Source of the DNA: a virus
Reading direction: 5' to 3' (one strand)
Length of the DNA stretch: 36,134 nt
Virus record (IMG/VR): IMGVR_UViG_3300042882_000302
Coordinates: 1 to 36,134 of that record
Under the pieces are notes generated by a model. It saw only the letters and a program-made list of their open reading frames with translations. It was not told where the DNA came from and made no database searches. The translations under genes and the position numbers were made by a program. Shown here piece by piece: positions 1 through 9,634 of this stretch; position 1 is the stretch's first letter; the number at the start of each line of letters is the position of its first letter.

Positions 1-2
1 AC

Positions 3-3000
3 GTAGAAGAAGCGCCTGCTACTACACCGGGTGTACTAGATGCGACTACGTTAACTTCGTTAGGGTTAAACAAACGCTCTAACGCGTTCAAAGAATTGAT
101 GGGCGTAGACCTCAATACAAGCGAAGGTCTTGCATTCTTTGATGAGACCCTAGACAATCACACAGGCAAGATTAATGAGACAGCAGTGGGCGATTACCTC
201 AGGTCCATTGCACCAGCTGTGGAGGCTACAAATGAACCTATCAAATCCACTCCAACTAAACCAGCAGCAGATAGAGCTGGCGTTTCAACACCTGATGAAC
301 AGCGACTCGAAATACCTGCCGAAAGAGCTGTCGAAACTGACAGAGGAACAGTGGATGTTTCTGGAGCTGATGTTGGACAACCTGCTGGAGGAACAGAGCA
401 AGGCGGAGCTCCATTAGAGTCATTAAAAGTTGGTGACACTACTGTTGTTGGAACGCAGACATACCGCAAAACAGACACAGGGTTTGAATTAGTAGCCCCG
501 GAAGAAGCCGCAGCCCCTGAATCAATAGAAGCGACAGTAGCTGAAGAAGCCGTAGCCCCTGAATCAACAGAGGTTATGAAGTCTGCTGAAGAGCTACAAG
601 CCGAAGACCCAACTAAGCAAGCTAAAGCCTTAGCAAGTGAACTACGTGCACTAGACCCTACCAATCCTCTCATTGAAGACCTTCGTGCATACGATGTTAA
701 CGAAGAGACCATAGCCTTCGCGCAAGAACAAATCAATCAGCTCGTGCAAGAACGTCAGGCTAAGGGGAAAACTCAACCTAGTGAACTTCGTGAAATTGGT
801 GAACTTAGTGATAACTTAGCGGCAACTGAAGGCGAGCCTGAAACGGAAGCTATGTACCGTTCAGAACGTACGGTTAACGAAGAGTATGGGTTTAGTACCG
901 ACGAACTTGATGCTCGCATGGCTGAAGTTCTGCCTAAACTACGTACAGCACAAGAGAGTCTAGAAAAAACGCGTGACCAAATGTTGGATACGCATAATGA
1001 GTTAAGCTATGTCCGCTATAAAAATAAAGATTCAGACGCTTTAAATTATTTTGAAGGAGTGTATAGACTTCTTGAGCAGCAAGAAGCAAGATTAAAAGCG
1101 GAGATTGAAGAACACGAAGACGCGATTAAAAGTATTACGTTAGACCAAGATATTATTGGTGAGAATTATAAACGGGATCGTAAACGAGCAGCTTTATTTG
1201 AAGACAAGGATTATGATGGGCTAATTGAAGCACTTATAGACGACAATGCAATAACCCGTAAACAAGTTGATTTCTTTAGAGCGCTACTAAATGGCGATGC
1301 TAAAGCGGCATTAAAAGCCATTGCGGAGTTACCTTTAAGTGAAGCGCAAGAAAAAATACTAGCTTCTAATGAACCTGGAGCTCCATTTCGAAGCGGTCAG
1401 AAACAGCTATTCAAATGGTATAGAAGTTTAGCCAGCGAGCTTTTAAAAGCTAAAGTAGTCCCTACTAAAGTAATATTTAGCAAACATCTAAACAATGGCA
1501 CTGCGGCCGACTACAGTGCCGAAACAGATACTGTTCGTATTGATGCAGGGGATTATTTACAAACATTAGGTGCGTATAACATCTACAGCGATGTAGTAAA
1601 TGTATTCTTACATGAAGTGATGCACAGTGCTACAGTTAACGCCATGTCCAAAGGTATGGCAAACATACGAGTATTAAGCCGTATGGAAGCCCGTGCAAAG
1701 GAATTAGAACGAGACGGTACTCCAAATCTTGCAAGGGCTTTAAGGTCAGAAAAAGAGTATAAAAGAGCAGAGGCGTACCTAAATACAACCGAAGGTATCG
1801 CAGCTAAAAACTTGTTTGATATTTTTGATTATTTACAAAAAGAATACCCGCAACAATTTACAGCTACAGCTGCATATGGCGCTACTAATCCATTAGAAAT
1901 GATTTCTGAAGCATTCGTAGATGTTCGCTTCCAAGACTTATTAGCGAGTATACAACTTCCTAAAGACTTGTTAGTTGCGGCCCCTGAGTTTAAAGGTAGG
2001 GGCTTTAAGAATATGCTGGATGCGTTTGTAGACGCCATACGTCGTATATTACGTATGCCTGCAAATGTCTCTAATACTGCGCTGGCCGCTGTGCTAGCAA
2101 ACACTTCAGCGGTTGTAAGACAGAATAGAACTGTTCGTACATCCACTATGGAAGAGAAGTATGGTCGCAGTAAAATATATGAAAAGTATAGATCTTACGG
2201 TAACACCATAGCTAGCAGAAGTAGACGCCAACCGGGTGGTGTAAGTGACGACGCTTTATTAGCTCAGACAGGCACTAAACCACCACGTCCACCCAAACCT
2301 CTCACAGCACTACAACGTTTTGGTACAAGCCCTGTGCAGACAACTACCGACATAACGCGTAAGTTTATAAGCTATTGGGCATCATTTGATTACGCCATAA
2401 ACAATAAAATACTAGATGCTATGAGAAAGCGTGGTGCTACTCAAGCAGAGATTGCGGAATCGTTCTATTTATTGCAGGTAACGCAAGCTGTACGGGCAGA
2501 TAGTATGGCTGATGCTTTCCTAGAGCGTGGCGATATTGCGTATGATCCTAACATATATAAATTCGTTATCACAGAATCTACAGCCAACATGAAAGTTATC
2601 CGCGATAGCTTAGACAAACTAGCTAAAGCTAACAACATTACACTTGAGAAAATGCATGCTTACGCTAGCGCAGCTTTTATTGCTCGTCGTGAACAAGGCT
2701 TAAAAAATGCCAATCTTCGTTTACAAAGACGTGTAGTACAGTTAGTTGCTCAAGGTAAAAAAGCACAAGCTAAAAAAATGTATGACAAGAACTACAAGCT
2801 TGTCAACATGACTCAGGCAGAGATCAATGCAGGGCTTGAGTTCTTTAAACGCTACCCAGAACTAAACGATATCTCTGATACATGGAATGATGTACGTGAA
2901 AAAGTATTAGACTTTGCTACTGAGCAAGGCTTACTTGATCAAGATACTCGTGACCAGTTATTAGAGGTTATGGATTATGTGCCATTCTTCCGGGTTGAGC

Positions 3001-4940
3001 AGTTAGAGGCTAAGGCTGGACCTAAAGAGTATGGTCAAGGTTTGATTGATACTATGAAGACTGTTCATGGTATGAAAGGCAGCAACCAAGAAATAAACGA
3101 TGTGTTTGACAACATGGAGCGTTGGATTAAATACACCGTTACAAAAGCTATAAAAAACCGTGCAGCTATAGAAAAAATAGCCGAGTATAAAAAAGAATTG
3201 CCTAATGACATCAGATTAAATAAAGATGGTCGTAGTAAAAATACTGTAAGCGTTTGGGAAGACGGTAAGCTAACACGCTACGAGTTCCAAGGTATTGATG
3301 GCGAAACTATGGTGCACGGCTTTACTGGGCTAGAACCGGTTATTATGCCTGCTATGAAGTATTGGAATAAAGTTACAACCTTCTTGCGTTTAAATATTGT
3401 GCTACAACCTTTCTTCTCACTAGCGCAAATACCTCAAGATATGTTTAGTGCCATGTTTGTGTCCAATGTAAAAACATTGCCTTTGTTTACAATCCCACTA
3501 CAAGTAGTGAAAGAGCTAGTATTAACTCCTATAGGTATGAGTTCCGCACGTAAACGTTTAAAAGGAACTGTTACTGTTGGTAGGCATGACTTTAGCCGTG
3601 AATACGAACGCATAGATATAGACGCATTGGAAGAGTCTAAAACATATAAAACATACGAAAAGCTAGTTAAAGCTATCTTGTCACCCCTATCCGCATTATC
3701 AATGGCCTCAGATAACGTTATTCGACAAGCTGTATACTCGCAAATAATGCTTGAATCTAAAGATGAAGCAAAGGCTATTAACGCAGCGGACGAGTTAATT
3801 AACTTCCGCCGTTCAGGGTATGGTGGCCTTGTAAACATAATGCGTCAACTTGCTCCATTTGTTAACGCAGGCTTACAAGCTTTGCATATAGGGTTAGCTA
3901 CCATAACGGGTAAAAGTATAAACCCTATAACTCGTAAAGAAGCTTGGCTTCGTATGATGAATACTGGTGGGCAGTTAATGGTTGCAGCACTAATATACGC
4001 TGCTTTGATGGCTGATGAAGATGAATATAAAAAGTTAGACCCTTCAGAAAAAGATAGAAATATCATAATGCCTAACGGGTTTAAGTTACCAATGCGTAAT
4101 GACCTGTTCACCTTTTTCTTCAAGATTGTGCCTGAGCATATGTACAATCGCTATATTGAACAAAGCGAAGACGGCACTAAAATGCAAAGAGCTTTAGTAA
4201 CGGCCTTCAAAAAGGCTATGGCGGTTCCTGGGTCATTACCCTCTGCTATCAGCCCTATGGTAGAGTCATACTTAAACGTAGATATGAGGACTGGTCGTCC
4301 TATAGTAGGACAAGGTCAAGCGGGACTAGACCCTGAATTACAAGTTAGCCCTAAACGAACATCCCAATTAGCCCGTATGATTGGCGAAGCTGGTGATATA
4401 TCACCGCTACAAGTAGATCATTTCTTGCAAGGGTATTTTGCAGCAACAGCATCAATCATGACAATGTTTACAAATTCAGTGATTGCTGATATGCGTGGTG
4501 AAGTATTGCCTACAAAGACAGCTACAGAGATGGCGCTGGAGTTTCCGTTTGTTAGCTCCTTTGTAACTAGAGAAAATGGCGCTCGTAATATGATGGACTT
4601 TTACGAGTTACAAGAACTAGTAAACGAAGCGTATAAATCCTACACTAATTTAAAACGTAACAACTACGCTAAATCACAGCAATATTTAAACATCGATAAT
4701 AATCGAGAATTAGTCGCGTTAGAAAAACACATGCAAAATATATCTAAATCATTAGCTAATTTACGAACATACGAAACTAAGCTACTTCTCGATACAACCA
4801 ATCGTTGGTCTGCAGATAAAAAACGTGCTGAACTAGACAGAATTGAAAAACGACGTCAAGATATGCTAGGTTTTCAAGATGAGATTAACAATAGAAAAGA
4901 ACGTCATATACAAAAACTACGTATCCAAGGCGGTCTATAG
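3..4940 (+). CDS. Large virion-type polyvalent protein with HExxH metallopeptidase site (5' end outside window)
   Basis: The reading frame is already open at position 3, so the true start is upstream; at least 1645 codons are present. The N-terminal part is low-complexity, rich in Glu, Ala, Pro and Thr, with a short imperfect repeat around EEAAAPES/EEAVAPES. A coiled-coil-like stretch follows. HEVMH at about residue 506 (counting from the TTG at 96) and a downstream NPLEMISEAF segment about 95 residues later give two His and a likely third Glu ligand, as in zinc gluzincin peptidases. The C-terminal half has long helical and moderately hydrophobic segments, including one near WNKVTTFLRLNIVL, and resembles the large polyvalent proteins that phages package and inject. 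Injection and peptidase activity are inferred. It is on the late-gene strand, and its last 6 bases overlap the converging gene at 4935. Confidence 0.8.
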   Translation, partial: VEEAPATTPGVLDATTLTSLGLNKRSNAFKELMGVDLNTSEGLAFFDETLDNHTGKINETAVGDYLRSIAPAVEATNEPIKSTPTKPAADRAGVSTPDEQRLEIPAERAVETDRGTVDVSGADVGQPAGGTEQGGAPLESLKVGDTTVVGTQTYRKTDTGFELVAPEEAAAPESIEATVAEEAVAPESTEVMKSAEELQAEDPTKQAKALASELRALDPTNPLIEDLRAYDVNEETIAFAQEQINQLVQERQAKGKTQPSELREIGELSDNLAATEGEPETEAMYRSERTVNEEYGFSTDELDARMAEVLPKLRTAQESLEKTRDQMLDTHNELSYVRYKNKDSDALNYFEGVYRLLEQQEARLKAEIEEHEDAIKSITLDQDIIGENYKRDRKRAALFEDKDYDGLIEALIDDNAITRKQVDFFRALLNGDAKAALKAIAELPLSEAQEKILASNEPGAPFRSGQKQLFKWYRSLASELLKAKVVPTKVIFSKHLNNGTAADYSAETDTVRIDAGDYLQTLGAYNIYSDVVNVFLHEVMHSATVNAMSKGMANIRVLSRMEARAKELERDGTPNLARALRSEKEYKRAEAYLNTTEGIAAKNLFDIFDYLQKEYPQQFTATAAYGATNPLEMISEAFVDVRFQDLLASIQLPKDLLVAAPEFKGRGFKNMLDAFVDAIRRILRMPANVSNTALAAVLANTSAVVRQNRTVRTSTMEEKYGRSKIYEKYRSYGNTIASRSRRQPGGVSDDALLAQTGTKPPRPPKPLTALQRFGTSPVQTTTDITRKFISYWASFDYAINNKILDAMRKRGATQAEIAESFYLLQVTQAVRADSMADAFLERGDIAYDPNIYKFVITESTANMKVIRDSLDKLAKANNITLEKMHAYASAAFIARREQGLKNANLRLQRRVVQLVAQGKKAQAKKMYDKNYKLVNMTQAEINAGLEFFKRYPELNDISDTWNDVREKVLDFATEQGLLDQDTRDQLLEVMDYVPFFRVEQLEAKAGPKEYGQGLIDTMKTVHGMKGSNQEINDVFDNMERWIKYTVTKAIKNRAAIEKIAEYKKELPNDIRLNKDGRSKNTVSVWEDGKLTRYEFQGIDGETMVHGFTGLEPVIMPAMKYWNKVTTFLRLNIVLQPFFSLAQIPQDMFSAMFVSNVKTLPLFTIPLQVVKELVLTPIGMSSARKRLKGTVTVGRHDFSREYERIDIDALEESKTYKTYEKLVKAILSPLSALSMASDNVIRQAVYSQIMLESKDEAKAINAADELINFRRSGYGGLVNIMRQLAPFVNAGLQALHIGLATITGKSINPITRKEAWLRMMNTGGQLMVAALIYAALMADEDEYKKLDPSEKDRNIIMPNGFKLPMRNDLFTFFFKIVPEHMYNRYIEQSEDGTKMQRALVTAFKKAMAVPGSLPSAISPMVESYLNVDMRTGRPIVGQGQAGLDPELQVSPKRTSQLARMIGEAGDISPLQVDHFLQGYFAATASIMTMFTNSVIADMRGEVLPTKTATEMALEFPFVSSFVTRENGARNMMDFYELQELVNEAYKSYTNLKRNNYAKSQQYLNIDNNRELVALEKHMQNISKSLANLRTYETKLLLDTTNRWSADKKRAELDRIEKRRQDMLGFQDEINNRKERHIQKLRIQGGL

Positions 4941-5129
4941 TCTCCAAACACGAACGCCCTTGATGCCTTCTTCCACAACAATTTTGTGGATATACTCAAA
5001 CTCTAAGCGCTTAGCCTCGCGTTTGATGGCATCAATGGCGGACTTCGTATCTACCGCAGGGATAAAAATAGAGCAGCCCGGTTGGAAATCAGGCCACACT
5101 ATTTGATAATCGGTTCCGTTAGTTAACAC
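4935..5129 (-). CDS. Small hypothetical protein, last gene of the replication operon
   Basis: A 64-residue protein of mixed composition with no recognised motif. It begins with GTG at 5129, inside the last codons of the primase-helicase gene (11-base overlap), so translation is probably coupled. No clear Shine-Dalgarno lies next to the GTG, so the start is uncertain. The stop overlaps the 3' end of the large plus-strand gene by 6 bases. Function unknown. Confidence 0.6.
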   Translation of the reverse strand: MLTNGTDYQIVWPDFQPGCSIFIPAVDTKSAIDAIKREAKRLEFEYIHKIVVEEGIKGVRVWRL

Positions 5130-7944
5130 TTGTTGGCAAATCCAATTGTACGTTCACATCAAAACTAGTGCTGTCAATCCACAGGCATCGCACTGCTGGA
5201 CCGCTCATCTCTAGACCCTTATGCATCGCTTTACTCTCCCCACTCTTGCTTAGTAGTAAGTTGCTGTCTTTCAACCCCTTAACAAAGTCGTTGTACTCAA
5301 CTTGCACGGAGTGTAAATAAGTCTTGATAATACTGCAAGGGATATATAGCGTTTTAACATCAGGCTCATACCTAACTCGCAAGTCATTTTGAGGCTTGAT
5401 AATAGGCGCATCGCCAAACCCTGTACGTGCATCAATCTTATTGTTTACGACAAGCGTATTACGTGCTAGGTTCTCATCCAAGAAGTTACCAAGCGTCTCC
5501 ACAGCATCAAAGTTGTTCTCTTTAATTACATCTTTAAACGTTTTAAACTCTTTGGCTATAGCCTTGAATACAGGTTCAATAGGTATGTTATGTATGCCTA
5601 AACGCTTAGCGATGATAGCACCTAGGAATACAGCAGCTAAGTTGGTAGAGAACTTACGATCAGGACCTTTGAAGTTCATCAGCTTATCAATCTTAACCTG
5701 CATTTCCTTAAGCTCTTTTTTAACCTTGTCAAGGTTTTGTATCAGGTATTGTGCATATATCTCACAGGCGTGACCATAGTTGTCAAATATCTTGCTTAGG
5801 ATATCATCTACCTCACTCTTAGATAGCACATCATCCATCTCAATGCGTAGCTGAATAAACCTAGCCATCTCACCACTGGCCTTTGCTTTCTTGGCAAACA
5901 TAACCGTTCTGAAGTCCGTGTTGCTAGAGACTACGCAGATTAAGTTAAACACAGTGTCGTTGTTACGCTCTCTGTTAACTCCGTTACCCATACGGTTTTT
6001 ACCACGGCCTGACGCAATAAATTTCAAGAAGGTGTGTAGGGCTTCGGGTGTTACATCTGTCATCTCATCCACACCAGCACCTAGGTTCTTCATATAGCCT
6101 AAGCGGTTAATGATTGAGTTCTCGGTATCGCCCCAAACGTTAATTAGCTTGGCATCAATATCAGGGTTGCCGTATATGCTGGTCATCATCTGCAAGATAG
6201 AGGTCTTACCTTGTCCTGCTTCAGGGTTGTACATGTTGATTACGGCAGACTTCTCTTTGGAGTCAAACAACGGCATGAGTAGTGAGCCGAAGCCACAGAA
6301 GAAACCAAATGCACGAAGTTCAAGTCCTGGACGTTCATAGAACGATATAGCACTCTTCCATTCTTCGTAAGAACCTTTCTTAACAAGTGTCGGGGTGACT
6401 TGGTTCAGTTCTTCTGACACAGGTACATAGGTGACACCAAACGCAGTAATCTCACGATTGCCGATAATGATTTTGTTCTTAGCATCGTTCCAACCAAATT
6501 GTTTGTGCATGTGCGAAGCACCCTTACTCCGTTGACGGTCGTTCAATGCCGTTCTCATGTACTCGATGATTGCATCTAAAGGCTTGCCACGTTCGAATAT
6601 ACCGATGTTGTTGACAATCTCCCTAGCCTTCTCTGTACTCATTAGGCTAGACACAGGTGCAATAAACTCACGCACACCATCGTTAGGCAAGTGCAGTTTG
6701 AACCATGCGCAGTCACCAATAGCTGGGTCGTTCAAGCGATCGACTAGGTAGAAGTCATACTCGTATATTTTCTTACCATCATCGTCATCGTCCTCATAGG
6801 CTAGATAGATACCGCCAGCTTTACCACGGAAGTACGGGTATGGGTACTCAGGGATTTGATAGGTCATCAACTCACCCAACGCCTCGCTCTTTGCTTGTAT
6901 CACGTTGTCAGCGCCACGGGCTTTGGGGACTATCATACCAAGTGAGATAGGCGTAGTGATGGTACCTTTATACTTGCAGTTCTTACAACCCTCAGGGCGT
7001 AGTGACTCGAACTGGTCGCAGGTGTGGGGCTTAGGGATCCCAGCTACTTTAGCTTCTATCTTTGCGTGTGAGTATTCGGGGTGCTGCATAGATATCTTGT
7101 GTATGGCGATGTCGCGGTCTTCACAGAACGCAGCGATGGATAGAGCTGACCGCCATAGGGGTTCGGATATCTCTTTCTGCTTCATAACGATATGCTGTAG
7201 TTGTGCGCAGCCATCACCGTTTATTGTGCGGTTCATTATCTTCTTGAACTGCGCTACCTTCTCAAACTTCTTATTGTTGTTAACTTCGTGCTTAGGTTTA
7301 GAACTATTGGAACCTACGTGTATAGGGATAAGCCTTGCTAGCTCATCAAACGAGGTATGCTCCCCTGTCACCAGTACAACTACAGGTAAAGGGTTTTTCA
7401 CATCTTTATAGTTCTTTGTGTTTGGTACACGGAGTATACGGGCAGCATCAGCAGTGCAAGCACCATCGGCATGTAGACCATGCTTGATACATAGAAACTT
7501 GAGGCCTTCTGCAATAGGATGCCACACCTCTCTAGCTACAGGCACAGCGAATGTCCAATAGCAGTGGATGCCACGGCCCGAGTCTACAATGGTCGGTTCA
7601 GGAAGCTGGGTAGCATCGGTGAATGCGCGTAAGGCGACTAGTGCTGCATCTTTGGTCTTGTAGTCTTTGAACTGGTTCTTCTTCTCATCAAAGCCACAAT
7701 CAATATCTAACCACAGAGCCTTCTCTTCTTTGGCATTATTCTTGGTGCGCTCTGTAGGGTACTTGTATGTAGAGCAGGCAAAATACACATCGTATTTATC
7801 TGCTAATAGTTTCTCTGAAGCTGCGGTCGCTTCTTCAATAGTGTTTACAAACTTGGGAGATATATTGTTTTGTTGGTCTTTTCCAACTACGCAATAGACG
7901 CCTTCGGCCGGCCATATGTGCCGTAAAAATTCTGATGTTTGCAT
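5119..7944 (-). CDS. PrimPol-type primase fused to helicase
   Basis: About 941 residues. The N-terminal domain shows archaeo-eukaryotic primase signatures: LDIDCG near residues 79-84 (metal-binding DxD), DSGRGIHCYW near 121-130 (the SxH-type motif), then RILRVPNTKNYK. A C-terminal ATPase domain has Walker A GQGKTS near residue 580 and an acidic GVDEMTD near 625, as in SF3/DUF927-like helicases. It should prime and unwind phage DNA at the fork. ATG at 7944 is chosen over an in-frame GTG at 7956 because GAGAG sits 5 bases before the ATG. It follows SSB-like and HTH genes in one operon. The fold family is well supported; the exact helicase family is not certain. Confidence 0.88.
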   Translation of the reverse strand: MQTSEFLRHIWPAEGVYCVVGKDQQNNISPKFVNTIEEATAASEKLLADKYDVYFACSTYKYPTERTKNNAKEEKALWLDIDCGFDEKKNQFKDYKTKDAALVALRAFTDATQLPEPTIVDSGRGIHCYWTFAVPVAREVWHPIAEGLKFLCIKHGLHADGACTADAARILRVPNTKNYKDVKNPLPVVVLVTGEHTSFDELARLIPIHVGSNSSKPKHEVNNNKKFEKVAQFKKIMNRTINGDGCAQLQHIVMKQKEISEPLWRSALSIAAFCEDRDIAIHKISMQHPEYSHAKIEAKVAGIPKPHTCDQFESLRPEGCKNCKYKGTITTPISLGMIVPKARGADNVIQAKSEALGELMTYQIPEYPYPYFRGKAGGIYLAYEDDDDDGKKIYEYDFYLVDRLNDPAIGDCAWFKLHLPNDGVREFIAPVSSLMSTEKAREIVNNIGIFERGKPLDAIIEYMRTALNDRQRSKGASHMHKQFGWNDAKNKIIIGNREITAFGVTYVPVSEELNQVTPTLVKKGSYEEWKSAISFYERPGLELRAFGFFCGFGSLLMPLFDSKEKSAVINMYNPEAGQGKTSILQMMTSIYGNPDIDAKLINVWGDTENSIINRLGYMKNLGAGVDEMTDVTPEALHTFLKFIASGRGKNRMGNGVNRERNNDTVFNLICVVSSNTDFRTVMFAKKAKASGEMARFIQLRIEMDDVLSKSEVDDILSKIFDNYGHACEIYAQYLIQNLDKVKKELKEMQVKIDKLMNFKGPDRKFSTNLAAVFLGAIIAKRLGIHNIPIEPVFKAIAKEFKTFKDVIKENNFDAVETLGNFLDENLARNTLVVNNKIDARTGFGDAPIIKPQNDLRVRYEPDVKTLYIPCSIIKTYLHSVQVEYNDFVKGLKDSNLLLSKSGESKAMHKGLEMSGPAVRCLWIDSTSFDVNVQLDLPTSVN

Positions 7945-7956
7945 TGTATCTCTCAC

Positions 7957-8005
7957 AACGTTTAGGGGTGGGGGTACTACCTCATGGTCTCCCCCCTATT
8001 GAAAC
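7957..8005 (-). other. G/C-tract stem-loop between HTH and primase genes
   Basis: On the minus strand a run of six G pairs with a run of five C across a loop of about 17 bases, just before the primase ribosome binding site. No U-run follows, so it is a leader hairpin or weak pause rather than a standard terminator. It could adjust expression between the two genes (inference). Confidence 0.3.
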
Positions 8006-8236
8006 TTATTCTGCTGTTAACTTATCGATTAGATTTGTTATAGCTACAGTCTTTGACCGCAAGGGCTTTGCTTTGCCCGAAATCCAATCATAGACCGTCT
8101 GTCGAGAAACTTCAAGCTCAACAGCTACTCTGCTTACTGGGTACTTTTTAACAATCAACAAGGCGCCAAGCGTAACCCCTAATCCGGGGTCAGCACTTTG
8201 GTTAGCCTCAATTACAATCTGTGAATAACCTCTCAC
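8006..8236 (-). CDS. Small helix-turn-helix DNA-binding protein
   Basis: A 76-residue protein. VSRVAVELEVSRQTVYDWISG at about residues 34-54 reads as a helix-turn-helix of the type found in small phage regulators, with the recognition helix around SRQTVYDW. GTG at 8236 is chosen because AAGGAGA lies 6 bases before it; a longer version would start at a TTG at 8257 that contains that same ribosome binding site. It sits between the SSB-like gene and the primase-helicase, so it may regulate the replication operon or act at the origin. Both roles are inference. Confidence 0.75.
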   Translation of the reverse strand: MRGYSQIVIEANQSADPGLGVTLGALLIVKKYPVSRVAVELEVSRQTVYDWISGKAKPLRSKTVAITNLIDKLTAE

Positions 8237-8247
8237 TGTCGCTCTCC

Positions 8248-9180
8248 TTATGTCCAATCAGCAACTAAGTCATCTAGGCTTACATCACCTGAATCTACTT
8301 TAGCTGGTGGTGGTGCTGGTGGGGTAGGAGCTGGTTTAGCTTCTGCTGCTGAACGTTTAACTGGCTCAGGGATAGCTTCTTCTACAGGCTCTTCAACGAT
8401 TGGTTGACGTGTAGCTGGGCGAGGTGCTGCTTGTGGAACTGGAGCAAACTCTTCACCATTCTCATCACGATCCGTAGCAACAGACAAGGTGATCGCACGT
8501 ACTGCCTCTTCTTCTTGCGTACGGGCACGACAGGTATCAAACTCATCATCAGACAAACGAGCAACAGCTTTGAAGCCGATGTTAGATGTATCTTCACCTA
8601 CAATCATGCGTGATACAACTGAACCTAGACCTTCGCCATTAGCTACTAAATAGTCACGATACTCGTGGAACGGACGGCGGTCGTTGTTACCATTACCGAA
8701 CACAGATGTAGCAGACAACTTAACGCGGTAGATATCACCATGCAAATCATCAGCCAATACTACTGCGATGTAGCGGTGGAAACGGCAAGCCTTAGTTTTG
8801 CCTGGACCTGAACCAGCAATGTTTTGTGGGCAGTCAGAACATTTGTCCGCTTGCTTTTCACGTGATTGAGGGTCAGGTGTTTGGCTGTCATGACTCCAGC
8901 ATTTAGGCGGTGTACGCTTCTGTGCTTTAGGGTCAAATGTCTCTGCATAAAACATACGGTTAACCGATGGTGCAGCATTAACAATGACTACATCAATGAA
9001 GCCTTGGTCAGTCTTGCTAATCTCTTTACCATTCACCATCAAACGGAACTTGTTGTTTACGATGGTAATGCTTTTTGATGTGATAGAAGAACCACCAACG
9101 TTACTGGTGAAACCATCATCACGACGGTTACGTACTGCTACTGCGCCGCCTTGTTGGAAAATATCTAGTTCTGTACTCAT
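8248..9180 (-). CDS. SSB-like zinc-binding phage protein with acidic C-terminal tail
   Basis: 310 residues. The N-terminal two thirds looks like a beta-rich core. Four cysteines fit one metal site: C94 in CWSHD, C114 and C117 in CSDCP, and C132 in ACRFHR. A Pro/Ala/Glu-rich linker from about residue 240 leads to an acidic tail, DSGDVSLDDLVADWT. A folded core, flexible linker and acidic tip with hydrophobic residues is the layout of phage single-stranded DNA-binding proteins, and the gene lies directly upstream of the primase-helicase. The SSB role is inference. The start overlaps the previous stop by 4 bases (ATGA). Confidence 0.65.
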   Translation of the reverse strand: MSTELDIFQQGGAVAVRNRRDDGFTSNVGGSSITSKSITIVNNKFRLMVNGKEISKTDQGFIDVVIVNAAPSVNRMFYAETFDPKAQKRTPPKCWSHDSQTPDPQSREKQADKCSDCPQNIAGSGPGKTKACRFHRYIAVVLADDLHGDIYRVKLSATSVFGNGNNDRRPFHEYRDYLVANGEGLGSVVSRMIVGEDTSNIGFKAVARLSDDEFDTCRARTQEEEAVRAITLSVATDRDENGEEFAPVPQAAPRPATRQPIVEEPVEEAIPEPVKRSAAEAKPAPTPPAPPPAKVDSGDVSLDDLVADWT

Positions 9181-9578
9181 TCTGATTGCTCCTTGCTTTT
9201 ACGGATTGAAATAACATACTCATTCATCGGTGATAAACCTGCTGGACACTTGTCAGGATTAGCATCTAGAAACTCTTTAATATTGGTACTTGATAGGCGC
9301 TTGTGTAAGAACTCAGGTACATCGTTCTCTTTAATAAACGCATACAATGCAGGCCAGTTGTTGGTAATGTAGCTGGTCTTTACTGTACGTGATAACGTGC
9401 CTATCTTTGTTTTAAGACTGCTTACGTTTAGTGACTTGCATGCTTCATGTAAAGCAAACTGTATTTGGTCACGCTTCTGCTTAATATCGCTAATCTGACT
9501 TTCAAGTTCAGCCATCTTCTCACGCATATTAATATCAGCTTGCATAAGCTTTTCAAGGTTGATTTCATCTAATTCCAT
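9177..9578 (-). CDS. Conserved phage coiled-coil protein, first gene of replication operon
   Basis: 133 residues. The first 50 form a predicted coiled coil (LMQADINMREKMAELESQ region). The rest contains TVKTSYITNNWPALYAF and FLHKRLSSTNIKEFLD, a pattern I recall from uncharacterised phage proteins near recombination and replication genes. AAGGAGG lies 6 bases before the ATG. It has its own sigma-70 promoter at 9607-9634. Its 3' end overlaps the SSB-like gene by 4 bases. A recombination or nuclease-inhibitor role is possible but not shown. Confidence 0.75.
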   Translation of the reverse strand: MELDEINLEKLMQADINMREKMAELESQISDIKQKRDQIQFALHEACKSLNVSSLKTKIGTLSRTVKTSYITNNWPALYAFIKENDVPEFLHKRLSSTNIKEFLDANPDKCPAGLSPMNEYVISIRKSKEQSE

Positions 9579-9606
9579 ACACCCTCCTTTTCAAATTAGA
9601 ACTAGT

Positions 9607-9634
9607 AGTATACCACAACTATTTACTTTGTCAA
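9607..9634 (-). promoter_or_regulatory. Sigma-70 promoter of the replication operon
   Basis: On the minus strand TTGACA (9629-9634) and TATACT (9607-9612) are separated by 16 bases. The -35 box overlaps the stop codon of the SNF2-like helicase gene. The predicted start lies about 20 bases before the ribosome binding site of the gene ending at 9578. Confidence 0.8.

Noticed and set aside
4972-4988. CCACAA-CAATT-TTGTGG hairpin as a terminator after the large gene
   Set aside because: Six-base stem without a U-run, lying inside the converging gene.
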